42,539 bases of DNA from Snodgrassella alvi_G (GCA_946478525.1 CAMLCH010000020.1:1-42539), one strand, 5' to 3'. Positions 23,088 to 32,205 are shown, counted from the first letter of the stretch. Notes: a model not told the origin generated them from the letters alone. Program-made: numbers and translations.

Positions 23088-23455
23088 GTGATTTTGCTGA
23101 TTAATATTATCGAATGCTTAAGCTAAGCTATCTTTTATATTATTAACAGACCCATATCTTCAGTTTGTGATCTAAGCAGAGCAAATACTTGTTTTGATCG
23201 TTACTAGCGAAATTTTATATTTTTTTAGATCGTATAGTTTGGCTTGTTTATAAAAAATTTTGCTAGTGCCTGTTTATATTATTAGATTATAAGGTTTTAT
23301 TCCGATAGATATCTAATTTTGAATTTTTGTATGCGATACATGCTTTTTTGTGGTTAACTTATTTATCAGAATTTTTTTGTAACCAAAGTCGTAATTTGCA
23401 CTTGGATGTTTTATGTAATTTTGTAGATAACTGAATTGTTATCAGGGAGAGAGCG
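23088..23455. other. Non-coding gap with a 14-bp inverted repeat
   Basis: No credible gene is seen in these AT-rich bases. Positions 23203-23216 (actagcgaaatttt) and 23254-23267 (aaaattttgctagt) form a 14-bp stem with a single G-T wobble and a 37-base loop. No convincing promoter pair could be fixed for the gene at 23456; TTGCAC at 23396 has no good -10 at the right distance. Confidence 0.45.
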
Positions 23456-23833
23456 ATGAAGTTTATACGATTGAGTTTATGTATTTTGTTTGTTTTTATT
23501 TCATCTGCTAGCTGGGCTGGCCGGATATTACCTAATGATATTTATGTTATGACGCTAAAAGATGCTTTTGGTAAGCAAGTTGTTTTAGGCGCACCGAAAA
23601 ATGCATGGTTGCGAACAGTGACTCTTGGTGTGGTTAATGGAAATAAAAAATATGAATTGAGTAACGGCGTTCGCATTCGTGATGATCATAATTTATTTGT
23701 AACCTATAACAAATTACCTAAGTTTCGCAATCGTGCAATAGGAGTGCGTATTGACAGATCTAATCGCATTGAGGAGATATGGGTGCTCACTGCAGAGGAA
23801 CGTGATCGATTACTCAGATCTAATCATGATTAA
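23456..23833 (+). CDS. Small exported protein of unknown function
   Basis: This 125-residue protein has a clear Sec signal peptide: basic MKFIR, hydrophobic LSLCILFVFISSA, and a likely cleavage after SWA at about residue 21. The mature part is basic and beta-rich (IYVMTLKDAFGKQVVLGAPKNAWLRTV, YELSNGVRIRDDHNLFVT, IGVRIDRSNRIEEIWVL) and has no cysteines, so disulfides are not expected. I do not recognise the family. The ribosome binding site gggaga is good and the frame is clean. It ends 22 bp before miaB and may share its transcript. It is probably periplasmic. Confidence 0.8.
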   Translation: MKFIRLSLCILFVFISSASWAGRILPNDIYVMTLKDAFGKQVVLGAPKNAWLRTVTLGVVNGNKKYELSNGVRIRDDHNLFVTYNKLPKFRNRAIGVRIDRSNRIEEIWVLTAEERDRLLRSNHD

Positions 23834-23855
23834 GATATTAAGATTGTAAAGTATT

Positions 23856-25184
23856 ATGAAGAAAGTTTTTATACGAACTTTTGGCTGTCAAATGAATGAA
23901 TATGACAGCGATAAAATGTTATCTGTACTGGCAGAAGGGCAGCCTCTTGAACGTACTGATAATGCTGAAGAAGCTGATATTATTTTATTTAATACCTGCT
24001 CGGTACGAGAAAAAGCTCAGGAAAAGGTATTCTCTGATTTAGGGCGTATACGTCCCTTAAAAGCTAAAAATCCAGATTTAATTATAGGCGTAGGTGGTTG
24101 TGTAGCATCTCAGGAAGGAGAAGCTATTATTCAGCGAGCACCTTATGTAGATGTGGTTTTCGGTCCGCAGACTTTACATCGGTTACCACAAATGATTCTG
24201 GACAAAGAAACCAGTGGCTTGTCGCAGGTGGATATTTCTTTTCCTGAGATAGAGAAGTTTGATCATTTACCACCAGCCAGAGTAGAAGGCGGTTCAGCCT
24301 TTGTTTCGATTATGGAAGGTTGCTCTAAATACTGTAGTTTTTGCGTTGTCCCTTATACCCGAGGTGAGGAGTTTTCCCGACCCCTGGAAGATGTGTTGAC
24401 TGAAATTGCCGGGTTAGCGCAGCAAGGGGTTAAGGAGATTAATCTTTTAGGGCAAAATGTTAATGCCTATCGTGGTGATATGGGAGATGGAGAGGTTTGT
24501 GACTTCGCAACTTTACTGCGTATCGTACATGAAATTCCTGGTATTGAGAGAATGCGCTTTACCACAAGCCATCCGCGTGAATTTTCGGATGCCATTATAG
24601 AGTGCTACCGTGATTTACCGAAATTGGTATCTCATCTACATTTGCCTGTACAGTCTGGTTCTGATCGGGTTTTAGCTGCTATGAAACGTGGCTATACCGC
24701 TTTAGAGTACAAACATATCATTCGTAAGCTACGTGCTATCCGACCGGATTTATGTCTGAGTTCGGATTTTATTGTTGGTTTTCCAGGGGAAACTGACTAT
24801 GAGTTTGAACGTACTTTGAAATTAGTAAAGGATGTGGCTTTTGATCTGAGCTTTGTCTTTATCTATAGCCCACGTCCCGGAACACCGGCTGCGAATTTGC
24901 TAGATGATATACCTCATGCAGAAAAGGTACGCAGACTGGAAGCCTTAAATGAAGTCATTGAGGCAGAAACAGCGCGTATTAATCAAACTATGTTGGGTAG
25001 TGTGCAACGTTGTTTGGTTGAAGGAGTTTCTAAAAAGGACCCTGATCAATTACAGGCGCGTACAGCCAATAATCGGGTGGTGAATTTTACAGGTCATCCA
25101 CGGTTGATTAACCAGATGGTTGAACTGGAAATAACGGAAGCTTATACGTTTTCGTTGCGCGGACAGATGGTTCTTTCAGTTTAG
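23856..25184 (+). CDS. miaB: tRNA-2-methylthio-N6-dimethylallyladenosine synthase MiaB
   Basis: MiaB adds the 2-methylthio group to isopentenyladenosine 37 of tRNAs reading UNN codons. It has 442 residues. The N-terminal UPF0004 domain contains the auxiliary cluster cysteines in TFGCQMNEYDS, NTCSVREKAQEKVFSDLG and GVGGCVA. The radical-SAM motif CxxxCxxC is in EGCSKYCSFCVVPYTRG (about residues 148-164). A C-terminal TRAM domain covers about residues 370-440. SSDFIVGFPGET and HLPVQSGSDRVL are typical. MiaB is favoured over RimO by the NTCSVREKA text. Confidence 0.97.
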   Translation: MKKVFIRTFGCQMNEYDSDKMLSVLAEGQPLERTDNAEEADIILFNTCSVREKAQEKVFSDLGRIRPLKAKNPDLIIGVGGCVASQEGEAIIQRAPYVDVVFGPQTLHRLPQMILDKETSGLSQVDISFPEIEKFDHLPPARVEGGSAFVSIMEGCSKYCSFCVVPYTRGEEFSRPLEDVLTEIAGLAQQGVKEINLLGQNVNAYRGDMGDGEVCDFATLLRIVHEIPGIERMRFTTSHPREFSDAIIECYRDLPKLVSHLHLPVQSGSDRVLAAMKRGYTALEYKHIIRKLRAIRPDLCLSSDFIVGFPGETDYEFERTLKLVKDVAFDLSFVFIYSPRPGTPAANLLDDIPHAEKVRRLEALNEVIEAETARINQTMLGSVQRCLVEGVSKKDPDQLQARTANNRVVNFTGHPRLINQMVELEITEAYTFSLRGQMVLSV

Positions 25185-25369
25185 TTGAATGCAATAGTCG
25201 GTAGTAGTAATAAGGTTTAAGGAAGCTGTAATGGTGATAAAAATTATCGATAAAATGCAGGTTCTTGTAGATAGAGTTATTTGATTTTTTGGTGTCTTGA
25301 TTGTTTGGTTAAGCTATTGATTGATAGAAGGTTGTAAACCTTTATCTTCTGCTTGCATAAGGAATGAGT

Positions 25370-26683
25370 ATGAACCCTGCAGGTCGTTCTTTTTTAGATA
25401 ATTTTTTCAAAATTAGTGAAAGTGGTAGCAGTGTAAAAACTGAAGTGTTAGCCGGACTCACCACTTTTCTGGCGATGAGCTATATTTTGGTGGTAAATCC
25501 AACTATTCTCAAAGACGCCGGGATGGATTTTGGTGCGGTTTTTGTGGCTACATGTATTTCAGCGGCTTTTGCTTGCATGATGATGGGACTGGTGGCTAAT
25601 TATCCAATAGCTCTGGCACCGGGAATGGGACTGAATGCTTATTTTACTTATGCTGTGGTCAATGGTATGGGTATTCCATGGCAAGTAGCACTGGGTGCTG
25701 TATTTGTATCCGGTATTGTTTTTATTATTCTAAGTTTATTTAAGGTTCGCGAAGCGATAGTTAATTCTTTACCTAATTCTCTTAAATTTTCTATTGGTGG
25801 TGGCATCGGTTTATTTCTTGCTTTAGTAGCTTTAAAAAGCGCTGAAGTGGTGGTATCCAATCCTGCAACACTGGTTAGCTTGGGTAATATTCACTCTCCA
25901 CAGGTTTTGCTGACGATTGTTGGTTTTTGTCTGATTGTGACGCTGGAACACTATCGTATTCGAGGTGGAATTATTATTGGTATTTTGTCGGTTACTGCGG
26001 TGGCTTCGATAATAGGTCTTAATCAGTTTCAAGGGGTATTTGCTCCTGTTCCGTCTCTGGCACCGACTTTTTTAAAGCTGGACTTTCATGATTTATTTAG
26101 TATGAGTCTGGTTAGTGTTATTTTTGTATTTTTCTTTGTTGACTTGTTTGATAGTACCGGAGTACTGATTGGTGTTGCTGGTCGTGCAGGTTTGCTGGTC
26201 GATGGGAAATTACCACGGGTAAAAAAAGCACTTCTGGCCGATTCTACGGCGATTGTGGTCGGAGCTGGTCTAGGTACATCTTCTACTACTGCATATGTTG
26301 AATCTGCAGCTGGTGCTGCAGCTGGAGGTCGTACTGGTTTAACAGCAGTTGTAGTTGGAATTCTAATGCTGGCAAGTTTATGGTTTTCTAAGCTGGCGGC
26401 CAGTGTTCCTGCTTATGCTACTGCTCCTGCATTACTATATGTGGGGGTATTGATGATGCGAAGTATGACAGAAATTGACTGGAAAGATGTATCAGAGGCA
26501 GCACCGGCATTTTTCACATTGATTTTCATGCCTTTTGCTTATTCTATTGCTGATGGTATTGCTATGGGTTTCATCAGCTATGCTTTAATTAAGCTTTTTT
26601 GTGGCAAGGTTAAAGACGTTTCTTATATGGTGTGGATTATTGCGGCATTATGGGCATTTAAGCTATTGTGGCTTGGCGCTTAG
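25370..26683 (+). CDS. NCS2 family purine permease (AzgA/AdeP-like)
   Basis: This proton-coupled nucleobase transporter of the inner membrane has 437 residues and about 12-14 spans. The AzgA/PbuG branch is shown by TFLAMSYILVVNPTIL (about residues 28-43), NYPIALAPGMGLNAYFTYAVV, VSVIFVFFFVDLFDSTGVLIGVAGRAGLL, and the STTAYVESAAGAAAGGRTGL signature. Proteins of this branch carry adenine or guanine/hypoxanthine; the exact substrate is not readable. ATG 25370 is preferred because aagga (25359-25363) is six bases away; ATG 25364 is too close to it. A terminator follows. Confidence 0.92.
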   Translation: MNPAGRSFLDNFFKISESGSSVKTEVLAGLTTFLAMSYILVVNPTILKDAGMDFGAVFVATCISAAFACMMMGLVANYPIALAPGMGLNAYFTYAVVNGMGIPWQVALGAVFVSGIVFIILSLFKVREAIVNSLPNSLKFSIGGGIGLFLALVALKSAEVVVSNPATLVSLGNIHSPQVLLTIVGFCLIVTLEHYRIRGGIIIGILSVTAVASIIGLNQFQGVFAPVPSLAPTFLKLDFHDLFSMSLVSVIFVFFFVDLFDSTGVLIGVAGRAGLLVDGKLPRVKKALLADSTAIVVGAGLGTSSTTAYVESAAGAAAGGRTGLTAVVVGILMLASLWFSKLAASVPAYATAPALLYVGVLMMRSMTEIDWKDVSEAAPAFFTLIFMPFAYSIADGIAMGFISYALIKLFCGKVKDVSYMVWIIAALWAFKLLWLGA

Positions 26684-26696
26684 TTATTTATTTACT

Positions 26697-26725
26697 TAGG
26701 CAGTCTGATGACTGCCTAATTTTTT
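26697..26725 (+). terminator. Rho-independent terminator after the NCS2 permease gene
   Basis: A 9-bp perfect stem (taggcagtc / gactgccta) with a tgat loop is followed by attttttat. It lies 14 bases after the stop codon. Confidence 0.93.
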
Positions 26726-27683
26726 ATAAAATACGATTAATGTAAAAATTGCTGGTAAATTTATTTTGAAAAATGCTGTAAATTTAAGATTTATATGAAT
26801 ATATTGGAAAGAAGTGGGCTCATTTTTGAATTATGGTTTATGAGAATAATGCTGAATATGTTTAATATATACGTTAATTAATAGTGTATTACTCTTATCT
26901 TTCCGCTTTAATTCAGCTTCTTTATTAAAAAAATACATTTCAATAATTTATGCGTTAACATAACAATCAAAATAAATAGAACAATAAAACTAATTAATTT
27001 GAATATATTCTTCATAATTAACTGTGCTTTTGTTATTTTTGGGTAAAATTTTGACTGTAATAAAATCAAATAAATTTTAAAAATGGAGCTAATCCTCAAG
27101 CTAAGCAAAGCAATTTGCCCTGTAAAAACCCAGATATTTTGCCATTGCTACTCTATTATTCGAATCTGAATTCGTTCGCCGTGAAATTATTTTTTAACTA
27201 CTATTTTTTTCTATCTTTAAGCTGATTCAAGTTTATATAATATGGGAAAGAATGAGTAATTTATTGGATCCAGTATTTAATAAGTAATATACATAATATT
27301 ATCAATTTATATATGCCGTTAGTAAGGTTTATCAGAACAAGATAGCGAAATAATACTCTTATCTTCTTTGCCGAGACTTACAGACTAAAGTGAGTTAGAA
27401 GATAATATGTTGGTAAGAAAACAAGCAGAAAAATATTGGATATAACTCAAAATACCTCATCATGTTTGATATTAATAATTATAACATGATGATTATTATA
27501 TAAAACAAATAATTAGAGTTTTGTTTATGCCGGATAATAAAGGCACTTGTCTCATCTTTAATTTGTGAATGTGGTCTGAAACTATAAAAATATTTTTATA
27601 ATATAAGAGTTTACTGATTGTTCTGCAACACGAGTTTGGTTTTTAAAAATTACCACAGCATGAAATAAGATACTGATTGACGG
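26726..27683. other. About 1 kb AT-rich region without a credible gene
   Basis: Only short, low-complexity open frames occur. The longest (26908-27108, minus) would give a 66-residue Leu/Ile/Lys-rich peptide without a ribosome binding site, and is not accepted. Notable items are an inverted repeat catcatgtt / aacatgatg (27458-27466 and 27483-27491, loop 16) and a twice-used tactcttatctt word (near 26890 and 27352). No homology to a broken known gene could be recognised. It may be an old deletion or insertion scar, or carry a small RNA. Confidence 0.4.
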
Positions 27684-27689
27684 TATAAT
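27684..27689 (+). promoter_or_regulatory. Likely -10 box for the carbonic anhydrase operon
   Basis: A perfect TATAAT lies 71 bases upstream of the carbonic anhydrase start. The -35 at the 17-base spacing (tgaaat, 27661-27666) is poor, so the promoter may need an activator or be weak. Confidence 0.45.
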
Positions 27690-27759
27690 GGTTTAAATTG
27701 TAGATAAATTAAAAAGCTGATTGCAATTCAGCATGTGCATACAAGGGAAAGGATACAAG

Positions 27760-28332
27760 ATGTCTTTAATTGAAGAGATTATGGACTTTAATCATAAATT
27801 TGTCAGTGCTGGCGAGTATGAACAGTTTTTTACTGATAAATATCCAGAAAAAAATCTTGCTATTGTGTCCTGTATGGATGCCCGTATTCTGGATTTGCTA
27901 CCTCGTGCTTTAGGGCTGAAAAATGGTGATGCTAAAGTAATTAGAAATGCCGGAGCGCTAATCACTCATCCATGGGGTTCAGTTATGCGTTCATTGCTGG
28001 TAGCTGTATTTGAAATGAATGTCCATGAAATTATGGTAATTGGTCATAATGATTGTGGCATGCAGGCTTTACATGTACCGGATATGCTGGATCGAATGCG
28101 TAGTCGTGGTATTACTAATGAATGTATTGAGACATTGGAAAATGCAGGCATTGATTTTTACAAATGGCTGACGGATTTTGATCGGGTTGAAGATGCAATT
28201 ACATATTCTGTTAATATGATACGTAAACATCCCTTGATGTTGCCAGAAATTAAGGTGCATGGTTTGGTGATTGATCCGATTACGGGTCAGTTGACTGTCG
28301 TAATAAATGGAGATGAAAACGCTATTGTATGA
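27760..28332 (+). CDS. Beta-class carbonic anhydrase
   Basis: The enzyme interconverts CO2 and bicarbonate in the cytoplasm. It has 190 residues, of the compact beta-CA type. The zinc ligands and catalytic dyad are visible: Cys38-x-Asp40-x-Arg42 in SCMDARIL, then His96 and Cys99 in GHNDCGM. The VIRNAGALIT strand is also typical. The ATG at 27760 follows aaagga; an upstream TTG frame (27721) is not family-like. Its stop overlaps the nadD start (ATGA), so the two are translationally coupled, an unexpected pairing of CO2 chemistry with NAD synthesis. Confidence 0.94.
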   Translation: MSLIEEIMDFNHKFVSAGEYEQFFTDKYPEKNLAIVSCMDARILDLLPRALGLKNGDAKVIRNAGALITHPWGSVMRSLLVAVFEMNVHEIMVIGHNDCGMQALHVPDMLDRMRSRGITNECIETLENAGIDFYKWLTDFDRVEDAITYSVNMIRKHPLMLPEIKVHGLVIDPITGQLTVVINGDENAIV

Positions 28333-28964
28333 AACGTATTGGTTTGTTTGGCGGTACATTTGATCCTCCTCATAATGGTCATATGCATATTGCACGTGCT
28401 TTTGCAGATGAATTGCAATTAGAAAGTGTCATTTTTATTCCGGCAGGTGAGCCCTATCATAAACAGATAAAGTCAAATACAACTAATACACAACGGCAAG
28501 ATATGGTGGAACGTATTATCGCTATTGATAAACGTTTCAGTATGTCTGATTGTGATCTGTTACGTAAGGGACCAACTTATACTTTTGATACGGTATCACG
28601 GTTTAGACAAGTGTTCCCGCAGGCACAAATTTGGTGGTTAGTGGGGATGGATTCGTTATTACAATTACCGGCTTGGTACCGCTATCAGTCGTTATTAGAA
28701 TGTACTAATTTGGCTATTGCTGCTCGGGGCAATGCTACAATTGCCTCAGTACCAGCACAGTTACAATTATGGCTTGCTGATGCTTTAAACAAATTCAAAT
28801 CTCAGCCTGATGGTAATGATGGTGGCAGGGCCTTTATTCTAAAGGCCGATTATTTACCAATTAGTTCAACCTGTATTCGCTCTCATTGGCCAGATGGAGT
28901 TCGTCATGATGTTCCCATGGCTGTGGCAGAATATATCGACCAGCAAGGCCTTTATCAGGCATAA
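28329..28964 (+). CDS. nadD: Nicotinate-nucleotide adenylyltransferase NadD
   Basis: NadD makes deamido-NAD from nicotinate mononucleotide and ATP; its substrate is the product of PncC (encoded at 4089). It has 211 residues, with GLFGGTFDPPHNGHMHIARA (HxGH nucleotidyltransferase motif, about residues 4-23), FIPAGEPYHKQ, WLVGMDSLLQLPAWYR and the C-terminal ISSTCIRSHW. It is followed 53 bp later by rsfS and then rlmH, the classic nadD-rsfS-rlmH order. Confidence 0.97.
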   Translation: MKRIGLFGGTFDPPHNGHMHIARAFADELQLESVIFIPAGEPYHKQIKSNTTNTQRQDMVERIIAIDKRFSMSDCDLLRKGPTYTFDTVSRFRQVFPQAQIWWLVGMDSLLQLPAWYRYQSLLECTNLAIAARGNATIASVPAQLQLWLADALNKFKSQPDGNDGGRAFILKADYLPISSTCIRSHWPDGVRHDVPMAVAEYIDQQGLYQA

Positions 28965-29017
28965 TTTGTGTCTTTAGTCATTTTTCTGAATATGGAAAGA
29001 AAATAAGGTAGTTTTTT

Positions 29018-29407
29018 ATGGATAAGGATTTGATTGCGCAATGGGATACTTTAGTTGCCATTGCTGTTAATGCGTTGGAAGATATCAAAGGTAAAGATAT
29101 TATTGTACTAGACACATCAGCTAAAACTTCTTTGTTTGCACGAATGATTGTTGCCAGCGGTGATAGTACTAGACAGGTCAAAGCTCTTGCTAATAATGTT
29201 GCAGTTGAATTAAAGCAGGCGGGGTTTGAGATTATTAGTACTGAAGGTTTGGACAGTGGTGAATGGGTGTTGGTAGATGCCGGGGATTTAGTGGTGCATG
29301 TTATGCAACCTGCAGTACGTGATTATTATGATATTGAAGCATTATGGGGTGGTGAAAAACCTTCTTTTCACAATGGTGTAGCAAAACCGTGGCAAGCAGC
29401 TGACTAG
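29018..29407 (+). CDS. rsfS: Ribosome silencing factor RsfS
   Basis: RsfS binds L14 and blocks subunit joining when nutrients are low. The 129-residue protein shows ALEDIKGKDIIVLDTSAKTSLFARMIVASG, VAVELKQAGFEIISTEGLDSGEWVLVDAGDLVVHVMQP and RDYYDIEALWG, all typical. The ATG at 29018 lies after aaggtag. It is 151 bp upstream of rlmH. Confidence 0.97.
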   Translation: MDKDLIAQWDTLVAIAVNALEDIKGKDIIVLDTSAKTSLFARMIVASGDSTRQVKALANNVAVELKQAGFEIISTEGLDSGEWVLVDAGDLVVHVMQPAVRDYYDIEALWGGEKPSFHNGVAKPWQAAD

Positions 29408-29558
29408 TGCGATGTAGCAATCATTATAATTTAAATGATAATTAATATGGATTCGTGCGCTGCTTTAGTTAGTGTGATAATGAATATTTTATTTAAAACC
29501 GGAACCAGTATGACAGGTTATTTTCTATCTACAGAAGATTTATATTTCTAAAATTGCC

Positions 29559-30029
29559 ATGAATATTACAGTGTTAGCAGTCGGTACAAAAATGCCGAAA
29601 TGGGTAGATCAGGCAGTTATTGAATACAGTAAACGATTTGCGCGAGATATTCAATTTAGATTAAAAGAAATTAGGCCAGAAAAACGTGGTGCTGGTGTCA
29701 GTGCAGCTCAGGGTATGGCCGCTGAGGAAGAACGTATTTTAGCGGCAATCCCACCGCAAAGTTTTTTAATTGTTTTAGATGAGCGTGGCAAAGCACCTAC
29801 GTCTATGGAATTGGCCGACTGGTTAAAAAAATGGCAACAGCAAGGTGAGAATTTATGTTTTGTAATTGGTGGTGCTGATGGTATGACTGCAAGTTTAAAG
29901 GATCGGGCACGGTTACTAATGCGTCTTTCCAGTTTAACTTTGCCACACGGCATGGTTCGGGTTTTGCTAACCGAGCAGTTATATCGCGCTCAATCCATTT
30001 TGCATAATCATCCCTATCATCGTGAATAA
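29559..30029 (+). CDS. rlmH: 23S rRNA (pseudouridine-1915-N3)-methyltransferase RlmH
   Basis: RlmH is a SPOUT-fold methyltransferase acting on assembled 70S ribosomes. It has 156 residues, close to the 155 of E. coli: MNITVLAVGTKMPKWVDQAV, LIVLDERGK, the SAM-binding knot CFVIGGADGMT, SLTLPHGMVRVLLTEQLYRA and the C-terminal HNHPYHRE. The last codons form the left arm of the downstream hairpin. Confidence 0.98.
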   Translation: MNITVLAVGTKMPKWVDQAVIEYSKRFARDIQFRLKEIRPEKRGAGVSAAQGMAAEEERILAAIPPQSFLIVLDERGKAPTSMELADWLKKWQQQGENLCFVIGGADGMTASLKDRARLLMRLSSLTLPHGMVRVLLTEQLYRAQSILHNHPYHRE

Positions 30030-30076
30030 TGGTTATTGCTGTATTGCAGTATCGCGGTAGTAGGGATGATTATTTT
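30006..30076 (+). terminator. Hairpin spanning the rlmH stop codon, probable terminator
   Basis: An 11-bp perfect stem joins aatcatcccta (30006-30016, inside the last rlmH codons) with tagggatgatt (30061-30071), followed by attttt. The 44-base interior contains the stop codon and an imperfect inner stem around ctgtattgcag. The long loop makes it unusual, but the T-tract supports termination. Confidence 0.55.
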
Positions 30077-30200
30077 TGTGTTCTAAAATTTTTCGGTATT
30101 TAATATTATTATGATGCTATATAATTTGCTATATAATCGGTTAAATATGGTTAAATAATGCAGTTTGGAAACTGCATTGATAAATAAGTGAAGCTTGAAC

Positions 30201-32102
30201 ATGACACCTACTCCCCTGCTAGACAAGATTGAGTTTCCACAAGATATACGGCGCCTGCAAAAGTCACAATTGCCACAGTTGGCCGACGAATTAAGATCCT
30301 ATTTGCTTGATTCTGTGAGTAAAACTGGCGGTCACTTTGCCAGTAATCTTGGTGCAGTAGAGTTAACTATCGCGCTACATTATGTTTATCAAACTCCCCA
30401 AGATCATTTAGTATGGGATGTCGGTCATCAAAGTTATCCGCATAAAATTCTGACCGGACGTAAAGAGCGTATGCATACGATGCGCCAGTATGGAGGTCTG
30501 TCTGGTTTTCCAAAACTTAGTGAGTCTGAATATGATGCCTTTGGCGTCGGTCACTCGTCTACGTCCATTGGTGCTGCCTTAGGCATGGCCATAGCAGATA
30601 AATTACAGTTTAAACCCAATAGAAGTGTAGCTATTATTGGCGATGGTGCGATGACTGGTGGGCAAGCATTTGAGGCATTAAATAATGCCGGAGATATGGA
30701 CGTCGATATACTGGTTATTCTTAATGATAATGAGATGTCAATTTCTCCCAATGTTGGAGCATTACCCAAATATTTGGCAAGAAATCCCTTACATGAAGTG
30801 AAGGATCTAGTTAAGTCTTTCAAACATAAATCTGAACGAGTATTAGGTTTAGTACCGGGTGCTCTGGATGTAGCGCAAAAAGTAGAAAACAAGATTAAGG
30901 GATTAATAGAAGAAAGTTCTGATTCCGATACGTTATCATTATTTGATAATTTCGGATTTGTTTATACAGGGCCGGTTGATGGTCATGATGTCATCCAGTT
31001 AGTAGAAATCTTAGAGGAGATTCGTAATCGCAAGGGACCACAGCTACTGCATGTCATGACTAAAAAAGGGCAGGGATACCAGCTTGCCGAAAATGATCCG
31101 GTTGCCTTTCATGCTGTCAGTGCATTTGATCCGGCACATGGTCTGAGTAAATCAAGTTCTGTAATGCCGCTGACTTATACACAAATTTTTGGACGATGGA
31201 TTCTGGATCAGGCTGCGGTGGATGAGCGCTTACTGGCGATTACCCCGGCCATGCGTGAAGGAAGTGGTTTGGTTGAATTTGCACAGTGCTATCCACAACG
31301 TTACTTTGATGTAGGGATTGCGGAACAGCATGCTGTCACCTTCGCTGCTGGTCTGGCCTGTGAGCAGATGAAGCCCGTGGTGGCTATCTATTCCACTTTT
31401 CTGCAACGAGCTTATGATCAGTTGATCCATGATGTTGCTTTACAGAATTTGCCGGTTTTATTTGCCATTGACCGTGGTGGAATTGTTGGTGCAGATGGAC
31501 CTACTCATGCTGGTATCTATGATTTGAGTTATCTGCGTTGTGTGCCGAATCTAGTGATAGCAGTGCCCAGTGATGAGCATGAATGTCGGCTGTTATTATC
31601 CAGTTGTTATCAACTTGATCAACCTACAGCAGTGCGTTACCCACGTGGTGTGGGAACAGGTATTGATGCAGGTACTGATTTGGAAACCGTGGCTATTGGC
31701 AAAGGAATTATACATCGACAGGGTTCGAAAATTGCCTTGATAGCTTTTGGCAGTATGGTGCAACCGGCACTCGTCACCGCAGAGGTGATTGATGCGACTG
31801 TGGCAGATATGCGTTTTGTTAAGCCTCTGGACAAAGATTTATTGTTACAACTTGCTCAAGAGCATGATTATCTGGTAACTCTGGAAGAAAATAGTGTTAT
31901 GGGCGGAGCCGGAAGTGCCGTACTTGAATCATTGGCACGATCTGGATTAAGCCGTCCGGTATTGGTTTTGGGTATACCTGATAAGGTTACAGAACATGGT
32001 GATACCAATCTCTTACATGATCAGATGGGTCTAAGTGCAGCTAAAATTCAACAGCAAATTGAAGAGTGGATACTCACGCAAAATCATTCCGAACTAAAAT
32101 AA
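30201..32102 (+). CDS. dxs: 1-deoxy-D-xylulose-5-phosphate synthase
   Basis: Dxs condenses pyruvate with glyceraldehyde-3-phosphate, using thiamine diphosphate, in the first step of the MEP isoprenoid pathway. It has 633 residues. Visible are KTGGHFASNLGAVELTIALH, WDVGHQSYPHKILTGR, the ThDP motif GDGAMTGGQAFEALNNAG...NDNEMSIS, YTGPVDGHD, the central transketolase domain with DVGIAEQHAVTFAAGLA, and the C-terminal domain with LEENSVMGGAGSAV. ATG 30201 is preferred over the TTG at 30195. The gene stands alone. Confidence 0.97.
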   Translation: MTPTPLLDKIEFPQDIRRLQKSQLPQLADELRSYLLDSVSKTGGHFASNLGAVELTIALHYVYQTPQDHLVWDVGHQSYPHKILTGRKERMHTMRQYGGLSGFPKLSESEYDAFGVGHSSTSIGAALGMAIADKLQFKPNRSVAIIGDGAMTGGQAFEALNNAGDMDVDILVILNDNEMSISPNVGALPKYLARNPLHEVKDLVKSFKHKSERVLGLVPGALDVAQKVENKIKGLIEESSDSDTLSLFDNFGFVYTGPVDGHDVIQLVEILEEIRNRKGPQLLHVMTKKGQGYQLAENDPVAFHAVSAFDPAHGLSKSSSVMPLTYTQIFGRWILDQAAVDERLLAITPAMREGSGLVEFAQCYPQRYFDVGIAEQHAVTFAAGLACEQMKPVVAIYSTFLQRAYDQLIHDVALQNLPVLFAIDRGGIVGADGPTHAGIYDLSYLRCVPNLVIAVPSDEHECRLLLSSCYQLDQPTAVRYPRGVGTGIDAGTDLETVAIGKGIIHRQGSKIALIAFGSMVQPALVTAEVIDATVADMRFVKPLDKDLLLQLAQEHDYLVTLEENSVMGGAGSAVLESLARSGLSRPVLVLGIPDKVTEHGDTNLLHDQMGLSAAKIQQQIEEWILTQNHSELK

Positions 32103-32157
32103 TCTAATAAACTTTTAACAATTCTTGGTTAAGAGTTTTGAGCTGACTTTAGCGATA

Positions 32158-32205
32158 GCATTGGATTGTTTTTTTAGAATAAAACCAATGCCATTATTTT
32201 ATTTT
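32158..32205 (+). terminator. Possible terminator after dxs
   Basis: A 7-bp stem gcattgg / ccaatgc (32158-32164 and 32185-32191), with extra T/A pairing inside, is followed by cattattttattttt. It lies 56 bases after the dxs stop. The stem is modest and the interior A/T-rich. Confidence 0.5.

Noticed and set aside
26908..27108. Possible 66-residue membrane peptide on the minus strand
   Set aside because: No ribosome binding site, composition just reflects AT-rich DNA (Ile, Leu, Lys), and no family resemblance.
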